DNA of 64,000 nucleotides, taken from assembly GCA_944474755.1 (NCBI GenBank), contig OX104112.1, forward strand, positions 59,427,640-59,491,639, given 5' to 3'. The DNA is from Limnoperna fortunei (lineage: Eukaryota; Mollusca; Bivalvia; Mytilida; Modiolidae). The position numbers and the translations under genes are program-made. Positions 48,589-62,200 of this stretch are shown piece by piece. Under the pieces are notes generated by a model. It worked only from the letters and a program-made list of their open reading frames with translations. It had not been told where the DNA came from and made no database searches. Each line of letters opens with the position of its first letter. The first letter of the stretch is position 1.

Positions 48589-50170
48589 TTTGTCCCTGTA
48601 CAACACACCCTAAATGTTACTGTGTCGTATAAACATCCATATCAAATTCAGCTTGTTTACTTATGTATAGTCTCTCACTATATATTTAAAACCGATTGCA
48701 GTTGTCCATTTATGCAGTTTGGTTAAAGTGAAATGTTTGAACAAATCCAATCAATTGTGTACGTTCGCTCTCTTCGCGACCACTATCTGTGAATGATCAA
48801 ACATTGTAGGTATATTATACTGCTATTAATTGCCCAAATTAATTAGACATAATGAATGCCTGATTCCGGTTAAATTAATGAGTTTAGTCACATTACATCC
48901 TCTCTGAAATAGTTTAGTCATTTGGGTAGTGATTAACAAATTCCATTGCAGGTGTATCAGGAGTCTTTATTACGTGTATCAATACTATTATCTATTTGAA
49001 GTAATGTGGTTTTAGATAAAATGGAAGAAAACTAAATTGGATAAAACTTTCTATATAAAAACAAGTATAATTGAACGCCAAACCGCAACTCAGTGGCAGA
49101 TAAATCGAACAATACCGCTTTGTTTAGTAATTAATTTTAAAAGCAAGTGAAATTTATCGACAGAAAGATATAAAGATAAGAATTTGCACAAACATACAAA
49201 ACGTTGTTTTCAAGCAGGCAACCAATAATGGAGAATTTTCAAAGATTTAAAGTTTTAAGAACTATGACGTAAACGACGAGCATTGATTTATGGGTTTATA
49301 AATTGTACAAGGTATTGCTAAATTTGTAGAGAAAATATATTCTTCACTAAAATTGTGCAAAAATATAAGATTTATTTTATGCGAGTAGTGAAAACACAAA
49401 GAAACGCGAGGCTTTGCCTAACCGTTCTCTCTTCACGTAGCGGTTAACAATAAGATTTATTTTTTCTGACAATTTAGCTGCATTGTTTGAATGCTGCAGT
49501 GTCATTCACATACTTAACGTTTGACGCAGACCGATTGACACAGCAATTAATGGAATTATTTCTCCCCCGCCTTTTTTACGCATTCTAAATTGGGTACCAG
49601 CTAGGAGACGTAAAAGTATACTTAACCAATGCTGGAAAAATGCGTCGCATTCTTATTCTACAATAAATAAAACAAATACATGTTTATTAACTTTCTGGTG
49701 TATCGATGTTAAAATATACAATAATTAGTTTTATTTAGTAAATGAAATATGCATGCTTCTTTTAAAAACCAATAAAAGCCGGCAACGATTGGAAATTTAT
49801 AAAATTAAATTTCGTTTTATTAATACTCACTCATACTTAAATATTAGAAGGCAAAAAAATTAATTCAGCACATTTTTAAATTTATGCCAAAATGGGACTA
49901 TAATTATCTAAATTCTAAAAAGAAATACTTTTATATTGTACATATTTACGCAATTTAAAGACACTAAATATACACAATTACAGTATCAATGAATTGAACC
50001 CTGATGTTGCATATCAAAGTGTGGCCACAAATATGCATATCGCATAAATAACTTGTTTGAAATCCACGACAGATCGGTCAATAATGACAAACACCTAAAA
50101 AATAATTTGATTCTTAGAAATAAACAATATAAATAAACGCGTAGTCAGATTCATGGATAATTTGACAATA

Positions 50171-50429
50171 TGTTTGTTTGTTTTGTTTGTTTGAATGGTG
50201 TTTTAACGCCACTTTCAGCAATTTTTCAGCTATTTTATGGCGTCCAGTTTTTATTTGGGGGAGGAAGCCGGAGTACCCGGAGAGAACCCCCGACCTGCGG
50301 TAGGAAAACTGGCAATCCTTGTCAATTAAGATTGGGGTCGAGTACACCCTGCCTGCAGTGAGAATCGAACCCGCAATCTTTGTGTTGACAGACCACGTGA
50401 TCAATAGTAGACGAACTACCTTGACCACT
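50171..50429 (-). mobile_element. SINE family A, nearly full length
   Basis: Antisense, near-consensus, ending inside box A (TTGACCAC), so about 20 bases short at its 5' end. No clear target duplication. Confidence 0.9.
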
Positions 50430-53069
50430 ATGTATAAAAATGTATACCCACGTATGTCTACTAATAAACATTTATCCTTCAATTTAAAAACTTGCAAATT
50501 CAAACAGCAACATTTTATCAAGAGAAATCCATATCAAAACAAAAATTGTTCAATTGGGCTGAAAATAACTTAGCTGTAACAGCTGTGGTTAATAATAGCC
50601 AATAGCAGTGATATCGGCTTGGAGATATTGAACTGCATACATTAAACATTTAAATTTTAAAATCTTGCATAATTAAGAGCAAAATGGTTTAATCAAACAA
50701 TAATTGCACGCATCTTTAAAGCTGAATAATTTTTAGCATTCTGAAAATTTTCTATACAAAGCTTGAACAGCCACGTGTTCCAGGATGTTCAGTGGTTTAA
50801 TACGTTTATAAATGGCCTAAATGATATTGTTCTACTTACCAACTCCATGCACTGTAACTTCATTATCTGAAGAATGTTACAAGAATATACTCCCGATTTA
50901 TCTTCAATTGAAACTTATATCTAGTTAAGTCGAACTAGTTTGACGGAAAAAAATGCGTTCAGGCTAAAATTCTTTTGTTCTCAAAGTCCGTGATGTAAAA
51001 ATAACTGTAATTACAATAACATCCGTGAAATATTTTAATTCTAGTCTGCCTTCATAAAATAGTTCTTAATTACTGTAATTCCCAAGTTATTGTATAATTA
51101 TTGTGTTTAACTGCTGCTATAGAAATGGAAAATACGACACAAATTGAAATCTTTTGTTAACTTCTTAGTGTAAATATAATATTTATTGAATTTCTAAAAT
51201 CATATGACATAATTTAAGTACATCAACTTCAAGAATATCTACTCTGTTTCTCAAAGGAGCTGTTAAAGTAAACTGAATGAATGTTCCAAGTTTCTAAAAC
51301 AGGACTGTGGTTTGTATATTTCTGTGTTTCAATTTTTCTGTTATTATTCCATTTTATTTTGTCCTCTGCAGGGTTATATTGTAAAATAAAAAATTTAGGA
51401 TATCAAGAAATGACAAAAACCCGAAAATCAATGTAGAAACATGAAAGGAAAAAGAAAAAAAACAACAGCCGTAAAGAACAAACAAAGGTAACACATGATT
51501 ATACCAACAGCACTAAAGACTGTATAAATTGAAGTGTTCCAATGTAATATAAGCCTTGAAAGTTTACGATCAATTATTTTCTCACAAATGTCATGATGAA
51601 GACGATTTATATGGTAATTAATGAGGATTAAAAACAATACGTATGGTGAATCCTGGTGTTTACGTAAAACTCGTAAAACTTGAACAAAAATCTGCTGTAC
51701 ACACATAATAAGAACAATTAAAAAATATGAATAAAAGATTTCAGCGGGAATCCAAGGACATTCTTTATTACTACTAGTTCATTTGAAAGGTTGTGTTGTT
51801 CTTGACACTCCAATATACCTTTTATATGACAGACTTCTATCTAGGGATGCACTATTGACAAAAAGTTCAAACATATTTAAATGTTGCATTCAATATGTAT
51901 TATAGGATTTCATAACTAAAGAAACATTTGTTCATTCTATACCACCAAGAGTATTGGTAATTTAATAAAGATGAATGAACGTATTGAATACAATAAAGAG
52001 TGGTTGCTCAATATTGTTTTTCTCATTTTTTAACCAATACATAACTGCTAGCAATAATACAATTTACTATGGTTAGAGCAAAAAACAAATCCTTTCATAT
52101 TTCGCACCAAACAAGACAATAACTAATGTCAGAATACCCTAGATAATACGAGCGACGACAACACTGTTACAGCTGTCAGTTTATAGTTACTATAAGGTAA
52201 TGTATTCAAAATTCACCTCAAGATTCTTTATCAAATAAAAGACTTGCAAATACTAAGAAGGGTTTAAAAATCGACAAATAAATGACACACAAAACCACAG
52301 TTAACCAAACGCGGGTAAAACAACACAAAATCAGCATTAACAAGAATAAGCAAGTAGCAAGAACCCCACTTAAAAAACGCCGGCAAGTCAATGTGCTCTG
52401 AAATTGTAGGCAACTTATGCTTAAAGCTTGGCATAAGTCGTATCACACGAAATTATCAAGTGCAAGTTTTCAGGCCTTGTGCATTTATTAAATATAAAAT
52501 TTTTGATGGTTTTTGCTGAACATCGGATAAAAAACTGTAGAAAGGTATGAACGAAGTAACGGACTTAGCACAAACCTTTCATTCCTTTACTTGAGATTGG
52601 CTTAGTCTGACAGCAAGCATGCTTGCTAATTCTATAAAAATATATGTCTGCCAAAACAGTTTCTGTACAGTATCATCTTTGAAAACCACGGTCATCTTTT
52701 TCCAGTAGGCCGTCTGGACGATTGGCACAAGTCAGAACAAGAAAAGTTACGTTCCCCGATTTGCAAACACTGGAAACAATTGTTTGCGGGACTCTCTCAA
52801 TGACGTGTTACAAATAACAGAAACGCAAAAATAAACGTTTTATTAGCAAAATCTGCATAGGACAAATGTGAAAGACACTTTATTTCTGAAAGACATGTAT
52901 AGAACAGCAACTTAAATATAGCGAATTAAATATATATAATATACAAAATAAATATGTCAAAAATATCAGTATTGTTAGGCACCACTAAAACGTACTTCTA
53001 TATGCAACTCTTCTGGATAGAAATTGAATCCAGCAAATTCATACTGGAGATGAGTTCATGCTTTTAACG
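50430..53069. other. Intergenic DNA, no confident gene
   Basis: A hydrophobic 92-codon minus frame (51428-51706) matches no family I know. A minus-strand segment at 50842-50868 is bracketed by TTCTTCAG and GTAAGTAG and could be a tiny 5' exon, but nothing supports it. An AATAAA for the kinase-KEN gene is near 52881. Confidence 0.35.
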
Positions 53070-53208
53070 TTAGAAAAATGGTTTATAGCAAACTCTATCT
53101 GCACGACTAGAATTCTTAATAGCTATATAGACGGCCATAAACAGTGCAGGAAAAGTGGTAAGAAAATATTTACATGGCTCATCAATGATGTCCCGAGCTG
53201 TTTGTGAC
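53070..53208 (-). CDS. Kinase-KEN gene, terminal exon
   Basis: 139 bases after an ATTTGCAG acceptor, ending in TAA at 53070-53072. The first base completes the leucine codon of the preceding exon. The 45 residues include ARDIIDEPCKYFL, FPALFMAVY and the end YKPFF, matching the usual KEN C-terminus (YFTxxFP and a final PYYF-type tail). Confidence 0.85.
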
Positions 53209-56200
53209 CTGCAAATATATATTTGTATTTAATTACTTACATGTAAATGATCCATGACAATCCAGAATTACTGTAGATATATTTTGTACGTGGTATTAGT
53301 CTTATTTATTATTGAGAAGCTTGGGTTTTAAACCAGCCAACTTATCCAAGCAATGTATATAAATCTTATATCCAAGATATAAAATCTTGATGAGCGTTTC
53401 TTCTATAGTTTGTCCAAGTGTATATCTTTCCATCACGATAATGTAAAAAAGGTAAAGGAAATTATGAATATGAAGGACTTAGTTTTTATTGTGTTTTCTA
53501 GTTTGTTTGTATTTTTTTTATACCCTACATTTTTTTCTCATGCATGTATTATCAACAACTTTAGGATAAATTATATATTTCTGTAAAAACAAAGTTGTTA
53601 AGCTTATTATGATGTTTGTGAATATGTAAGAAGGCCTATAATATCCCCATCTTTGATGGGATGGGTTCTTTCTTATAGTAGTTAAGATTTCTATCTATTT
53701 GTATGTATATATGTTTTATTATTTTTAATTTGTGTGTTCGTCATTTATATTTATTAATAAATGACATTTTCAATTAATTGCCGAGTTTCTTCTTCCCTCC
53801 CATCAAACGGAGCACAGCCTGTGTTGACAAAAAGTAGATATATAAAAGTTTTCTCCATGCAACGGTGCTTTAAACCCACAATTATTTGTAGTTAAGGTTT
53901 TAAAATGGGTAATTTTGGGTATTAAGACATATTTGTGGTAATTGATTGTAAATTTGTTTTGTAAGGCTCTTTAACTCCGCTATCGTTAATATAAAACTAA
54001 ATATGAATTGTTTTCCTTCTTCCAAATTGTGCACAAACAAATAAAAAAATGCGCAATTACTTACAGCTTGTCAAAATGCAGACAGCAATTATACACAAAC
54101 AATACCAGTTCCACTAATGTATTCTTGTACTGACGGAATGATCTCATTTCCTTTAAAATAACATGGTCAACCATGGATGTCTGCAATAAAGGTCACATTC
54201 GATTACAAAAAACAAAACGTCAATGGAAGAAACAATCAATGTATAAAATGACGCATTTAGTGTCTACCAAGTGTCTCCACTTATTAATAATGTGGTGTTC
54301 ATTATATAAAAAAGTTCAAATTCAGTTAACATTATTGTGATACATTACAATGTAATGTAACAGAGTATGTAACGGAGCATATGTGAAATCTGTTTCAAAG
54401 TATGCACATGATCCTGATTATTTTGAACTTTCCAAAACTACTCCAAGTGCTTTATGAAAATTGAAAGACTATATGCAATTTTGAAATCGTTTAGCTTCTA
54501 ACAAAAAACATGTCAACAAAGATAGGAAGGTTATAAAATCGATATGCACAGGGGTGCAAAAGCCGAGTTGCCGTATTTTATTAACCAAAACTTTCATTAA
54601 AATCGGTTGAGAACTTTTTGAGTTTTGGTCCGGAAACCACTAATTCAAGAAATTTTGTCTGCCACTGTGACCTTGACCTTGAGCGGATTTACCCCCAAAA
54701 TCAATAAGGTTCCTCCTCTTATGGTATGTAACAATATACCAAAATTTTTATTAAAATCTGTTGCGAATTTTTTTAGTTATGGTCCGGAAACCACTAATTC
54801 AAGAAATTTTCTAACGTTTTTCTGTCGCTGTGACCTTGACCTTGAACGGATTTACCCCAAAATCAATAGTGTTCCTCTTCTTATGGTATGTAACAATATC
54901 CTAAAGTTTCAATAAAATTTGTTAAGAACTTTTCGAGTTATGGTCCGGAAACCACTAATTCAAGAAATTTTCTTACGTTTTTCTGTCGCTGTGACATTGA
55001 CGTTCCTCCTCTTATAGTATGTAACAATATCCCAAAGTTTCAATAAAATTGGTTGGGAACTTTTTGAGTTATGGTCCGGAAACACTAATTCAAGAAATTT
55101 TCTAACGTTTATCTGTCGCTATAACCTTGACCTTGAACGGATTTACCCCAAAATCAATAGGGTTCCTCCTCTTATGGTATGTAACAATATCCTAAAGTTT
55201 CATTAAAATCCGTTCACAACTTTCTGAGTTATGGTCCGGAAACCAATTGTTGACGCCCGCCCGCCCAGCCGCCCGCCATCATCATAACAATATCCGAGTT
55301 CAACTTCGTTGCAACTCGGCTAAAAATTTACTACTACTACTGCGACAGATGCGCGTTTCGTCTTATCAAGACTCATAACACGGGCTTAACCCCAAATAAA
55401 TTCAAATAATTAAGACTTTGTGGAGCTTTATTATTAAAACTCCAAAAAGTTACACCAAATCCACATAAGACCATCTTTAAATTGGGAATAGAAAAAACCT
55501 TGGAATTGATATTTGATTCAAAACTTCATGGCAGTAAATTAAGACACTTTCCCTGAATAAATCAATGATATTCTTGCCAACAACGAAGTGTTACCTTTGG
55601 GTTAGTGATAACCTTTGGGTTAGTGTTACCTTTGGGTTAGTGATAACCTTTACAGATGGTAGTTAAAAGTATTCTTAGCTTTTAACTTTTATAACTAAAT
55701 TTTGTAACTTTGGTAACTGATGTCTGTCTTTTTAAATTGTGCACTGAAGTAAATCGAACTTAGTAATTGCGCATTCTTTTTGATCGTCGATTAACAAATA
55801 CTAGATTCTACCATGTTCATTCATAGTTTAACTTATTACAACGACCAAGGAGTAGATTTTTTTATAAATTAGACCATGGTAAACAAACGGTAATATCTGA
55901 CGTATTTTCAGCGAACTCTCCTTGAGATACTTAACTTACAACACCCTTGTTTGTTCGTCAATAGATTAAGTCACATCATTTACAATCCCCTTGTAAACCG
56001 GCTTAATCAAGATTGATAATAAAGGCAATCCTAGATCTTTTTTATTTAAACTAATCTTGAAAGGAAAATAATGGTGTTTTTTTATACTGCTGGCTTCTTG
56101 ATACTACTTTTAAACGAGTCTAAAAACGAAATATGTGTGGAAATATGAAATTGCGCAGTCAAACATTTAGGTCTCTGAAGATGTTGCTATTGCAAAGACA

Positions 56201-59200
56201 TTAAGAAATGAACAAATATTAATATTTGTTATATTATTGCTGATAACGGTTTGTTGGATAAAACAGGTGGTGGAAAATAGCGTATATGTTTTAATTAATT
56301 TTGCAAATGAATGTGAATAAAGTGTATCTTCAGCCTTTCATTAAACCATAAATTATTTTTCATATGAAAAGAGACAATAACAAAAACTTCACAATTAAAT
56401 TAACCACTCAAGGACAGGACAACAAATCATGTGTAAGTAAATTCATGCAAATCTACTAATTTTGCATATCTCTCACATGAAGATTTATGGTTTTTGGGAA
56501 TACAAGAATATTCTACAGACGCCTTTAGACGTTAAAAGGCGCAATAAGATATTGTTGAATTTATTTTTAGATAAAGTAAATTTTGATCTATTAAATATGA
56601 AACAAAACACGTTGAGACTGATAACAATCAACTTTCAAATACACTTCTGTGTAGATTATGCTCAGCTCTGACCTAATTATATAATTCAAGAATTGAATGC
56701 ATTCTTTTGAAGTTTCAATGACGTATGAAAGTTACATTTTATTTCATTTCTAAAAATGTCCTTTTTTAAAATCGTGCACAATATATTTGTGTTCATTTAA
56801 ATTACTTAACGTGTGTATTTACTGTGGACGTCGTCAAGGCTACCGGTTTCATTAAGAAATGCAAAAATATAGTCTACGTCATCAGTAACCAATAGTAATC
56901 TAGGATATCGATGAAATACAATCGATGAAATTTCAAGTCATGTTTTTTACAATGCAGAAATAAAGACAAATTAAAGATGAACACTAAATGTACTGCAATT
57001 AATCGGATTTTTCTCATAAAATAACAAACGGGTTTTCCGTTAACCGATTGTCAAATATAATAATTTTGAACAATATAGTACTGTCGTTATACACCGTATA
57101 TCCATTAGCGTAGGTTAATCTCTGTTCAATAGAACTTTTCTTATAAGAATTATTGTTACTGACCTTAGTTTACCACTGTGTTTTTTTTTCTCTCATTATT
57201 TTTTTTTTCATTTAATGAAAAGTGACAGAAAATGTTTTCCTGTCAAATACTTAAGTTTGAATGTTTTGACTCTGTGCTATTATGGAGCATGTACAATTAT
57301 GGCATCCGAAGAGTAAACAGTATTAGAATTAGACCACGGCTTACTAAATACATATAAGGAATTTTGCAACTGACGTTAAGGAGAGTTTATAACCTCGAAC
57401 ATAATCGAATTGTGAGAAAACAAATGCAAAGTGAATAAGAATATAATAGTTTCTGACAGTTAGTAAAACTAGTGGTTCACAAGAGCCTGTCATCGCTTAC
57501 ATAGAAGACAACTTACCTCGAGCTATCGAAAAAACGTTATTTGACTGATTTGTAAACGTGTACTGTTTAATGTTTCTCTTTTCTAGTTTAGTTTACAAGC
57601 TTTTGGCAAACAGCATTAACAAAATAAAAAATTTTTTTTTTATTAGTTAAAGGTCAATAACATCTTGGCACTTTAAACCTAAATTCGGGATATTTACTAC
57701 AGAAAAGCCACTGAAACTAGACTAAAAGCATAAATAAAAAATAGCTATAACTTTTAAATTTTTTATATTAAAATTTGTTTTTTCAGATTTTGTTGATCAT
57801 GTTTACAATTTACAATTTAATCTAGTAATTTTAGTAATGAAAATTGCTAGTGTAAGACAAAAACTCTTATACAGAGAGATCAGACAATTTTTGAACAAAA
57901 GAAGTGATTCATGTGCATTTTCTTAATGATAATGTTTTGCAATTGTCAATATTGATTTGACATTTATAATTTTTAAGTTATATCTATAAAAAATCAAAGT
58001 AAATTGCAATCTTCCAAAGCCCCCCCCCTCTTTTATTGTCGGCAAGTTGAAGATCTAACGTAATCAAGTTCAGGTTATTATCTGGTGATTTTATTAAATA
58101 AATAGTTTTATGCGAATGACTGTTTAGATTTTGACTAAACCCATTGAAGTGAAGCCTTTATTATTGTCTTCGTTTAAATTAGATCGATTGTAAAACCAAA
58201 CTTTGTCTTTGCAAAACAAATTGCAATTTAAGGTCAATAACAAACACTTTGCTGAATTTTGTAGGCTTGATGTGCTGATTTATCAATTTTGTAGACTTGA
58301 TGTGCTGATTGATCAAATTGATCAATTTGAGGCAAGGTTTATTAAGATATTGGCCAAAAACGTGTTGTAGACCACCTGCATGTTCTATTGTAGCAACAGA
58401 TGCCATGATTTATCAATGACCACCACTCTGGATAAAACACTTGTAATAATGCACCCTAAAGATGATTGTGGCCAAGTTAAGAAAAATGGCAAATTGGTTT
58501 TGCATGACAATATTTAAAGAAAGAACGGTATATGCCAAGTGATTAGAAAGGCTTAAATGGACCCAAGATCCAAGTAATCTAAAACGCAAATATGTGACCC
58601 TTATTATCTATCATGGGAAACCATACAAAAGCAAGAAAATTATTCATACGAACACGTACAAATACATATTTGTCAGCTTAACAAATATCTATCCAAATGT
58701 TAAGTTCATTTATTCAGATATATTGAAACTTCATATTGTTCATACTTACCCAATCGCAAAACATGGAATTTTTACCCAGATTGTTGATAATATCTATCAT
58801 TGTTCCACCTGTTCCCCCGGTGGTAGACGTCCTGGTACAAAAGAAATACAACTTTCTTATAATATCGTTTTTAATGAATATGATACCTAACGTAATATAG
58901 GGTTGTTCTAATTCATGGAGGATATGCGGATGAACGTTATTATGTTTATTTTAAAACTACATTTTTCTGAGAAATTCCGTTTTCAGAAAACTAACCATTA
59001 CACTAGTAAGTCGGTGAAATTTTTTTTGTTATACAACAGAAGAAGGTATGCAAATGTAATGTCAACGCTTTAAGACCATTGAGTGGTGACTGCAATTTAG
59101 ATTATCTCTTCCATGGCGTGATTTTATAAATGTATTTCTGTAATTAAGTTGGAGTTTCATGTAGTAGTGAATTTTTTTCCGTTGCTTTGTCAAGACAACT

Positions 59201-62200
59201 AAGTATATCGTTATATTAAGAATATCTTAATCACCGATACAAAAAAAAAGTTACTGTGAGAAGAGACACATCTGTTTGCTACGTGTCTGGTAGCATATAG
59301 TGGAATAAGCATATCAAATAACTGCAACTGAAAGTTATCATTATCATATTTCATATAAATGGGCTCATTAGTTAAAGACATTTGTTAGAATCATTAAATT
59401 GTGACAGACTCGGTGGGGCTTGGAAGATTTAGATAAGAGAATTCATCTATCTGTTTTTAAGGAAAATTCTAGATGCATTTAAATATAAAAAATGTCAGCA
59501 GACATTGAACATGGTCACAAAATATTTATTATATAATTATTTTAACTATGTATAAATGGCAATTACAGCAATTATATATTGAAATAGCTGGACAGTCGAT
59601 GATAATTACATAAAACTGGTCAGACAGTAGACGCCGTGACAAAGTTTACATAAAAAGCAGACTTGTATCATATTATTGTACCATATTTTATGTGTACGTT
59701 TCTACAATCTGAATAATATAGTTATTAATGTGCATTTGACAAGACTACGTAGATCTTTAACCCATCAAACTAGCTTACCCAGACTTCATGTCACGTAGAA
59801 CATCCGACCCGGCAATCAATACGAAACGTAGGCGTTTTTCGTTAGCCCAGAAATATGGATGTCTGAAAAAAACACAATGTGGCGTAACGCACGTACCGTT
59901 GAGACAACAATACTATTAAACTGATTTCGAATTTTTTCTTCGCCTAAGTATGTTCTGCTTTTCTTTTATTATAATAAAGAAATATAATAATAATATATAA
60001 AAATATGTATGTATGGCACTAGGAATCACTCCTTTATGAATTCAATGATGTTAAATCATTGTAAGTGTTTCTACCCACTACTTCAGTACAGTGATAAGTA
60101 CTTTTTACTTTTTCACTAATGAGTGACCGACGTAAGGATTATCATGATGTTTGGAGGAAAATCTAAGATCAACCTTTATAACCGAAAATACCCAAGTGCA
60201 AGACCTTAGAGTCACAAAAAAGTGTCTAACGACTCTGGTAATGACAATCCGTAGTCTATAATTTCTGCTGTTGAACAGTGACACAAATGAAACTGATTCT
60301 ATAAAATGAATCTAAGCTACTTATATAACTCTTGAATTGTTTAAAAATGTACAATTCAATCCACTTGAAACGGTACATTTTGTTTAAAATGTAAAGTTAA
60401 AAGAGTAAAGTGACCGAGTTTGTAAGGTATTTAGTCGCCACCTTTACAGTTTATGTCAGCGTATTCGCAATGTTTGTTGGTGCTTAACGCAACCTTCATT
60501 ATTTTCTTTAGCCATATCATGGCGTCCATATTTTTTTGGAGAGGGAAGCAGAAAAAAACCCTCGACCGGCAGGAAAACTGAAATAATTATCAATCAAGAT
60601 TAGAGTCGAGTGCACCCTGCCCACAGTGAGACTCGAACCCGCAACCTCAGTGTTTACAGACCATGTGATCAATATTAGACGAACTACCTTGACCACTCGG
60701 CCACTAAGGCCCCCGTATTCGAACTGAAAATATTAGATCAAGAGATTTTCTCTTTCTGAATGTTGTCATGGTGCCTGTATAATAATTTGTTCCAAATAAA
60801 CACACGTGAACAAATGTATATTATCCATATTATATATCGTCATACAAGGTGTGTTATTAATTGTAATAAGTATTTTATTGATTATGATCTGCATGCTATA
60901 TATATTTTTGTCAAATATTGTAATAAAAGTAACCTTGATCTTTGCTTAACTAGTTATCCTTTTTGCATTATTGAGAAAATAATAAAATATGTTTAAACTT
61001 AAACTAGACTACTTATATCATATAAAAAGCTTATAAGGGGACCATGTGTGACATATAATCTTGCTACCCTCACTTTATTAAAAAAAAAACAATTTTTATT
61101 TGTCAGAAGAAAGTAGGCACATTTCAGTCGCTTCAAATAGGCAATAAGGTTAACCAGCTCTTCATAATTGTGTAGTGTTAATCAGTCAGACGTTTTGCCT
61201 ACTGGTCAAATCTTTTTCATGTTTTTGAACAGTTCTTACTCCGTGGAATTGATTACCCTATAATTAATAAATAGAACAAAAGATCAGCGTAATGCTTACT
61301 TTAATATTTGGTCCATGGACGGTCTAGCTGCTGGAGGCATCACAAGCATATCGTTGATTAAGCCATTGACCTCTTCACTTATATAAGTTGTCTTGGGCCA
61401 GTTTTGTTGAAGACTGACCTGTATTTCCAGGTTTATTTCACCATAAGGATGATGACCTCCAGATAAAATGTAATGTAGTATCATACCGGCTACCTAGATT
61501 ATAAGATACACGGCAGGTGTTACACAACTGTTCTCCTGCATACTTTTATTTACAAAGTGTTGGTGTTTACTTACCCTTTTTCTTTGTTAAAAGAAATTAC
61601 AGCGGGTGTCCATGGCAAACCAAGAAAACACTAACCCTTGCGGAACACTTGATGTTTTATAGGTGCTGTTGTTTTCATTTTAAGTTGGTCTTTGCACTTC
61701 TGATGTTTAACCCTTGTCTCATTTATGGGTTAAAATAAACTCCAAATTAAAATATATGCATGTTATTTAATCAATTTTAGCTAGGAATTATCAATGATAC
61801 TTGAATGCAATCGTGTTTTATCTGACAGCAATTTCCAATGGAAGTCTCGTTAAAGACATATTTATTCAAATAGTAAGAAGCAATAAAAGTAGACACGGAA
61901 AACAAACAGAAAAGAATCACAGGCGCTAATGTATGGTTACATGGTTTACATTCTTAACTGAAAAATCTTTAAATTAAATATTTATTCATGTCTTCCCTTA
62001 CTACAATTCCAATGAATAATCTAGAACTAGCAAAAATGCATTGATCATATAGATCTCCTATTTATTGAAATGAAAAGAACTATGATTTTTAACGTTAGTT
62101 GTTAAAAGTACATTTACACATAAAAACAATTGCAACAGACTAGAATGATCATTTTGTACAAAGTGTTAAGCGTGCTTTAAAATGTCTCATTTTTCAAAGT

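Noticed and set aside
50842..50868. 27-base minus-strand micro-exon or 5' exon of GPCR 3
   Set aside because: Splice signals look good but the segment is tiny and GPCR 3 has no obvious upstream acceptor; chance cannot be excluded.
51428..51706. 92-codon hydrophobic minus frame
   Set aside because: Only one or two hydrophobic stretches, no receptor or transporter motif, typical of AT-rich random sequence.
53320..53470. Minus-strand frame with IIVMERYTLGQTIEE, resembling a kinase hinge
   Set aside because: It lies downstream of the kinase-KEN stop, has no partner exons, and the surrounding block looks like a repeat tail.
58594..58890. 98-codon plus-strand open frame
   Set aside because: It has no ATG at its start (GTG), matches no family and overlaps the antisense KEN exon at 58750-58831, which is better supported by phase and splice sites.
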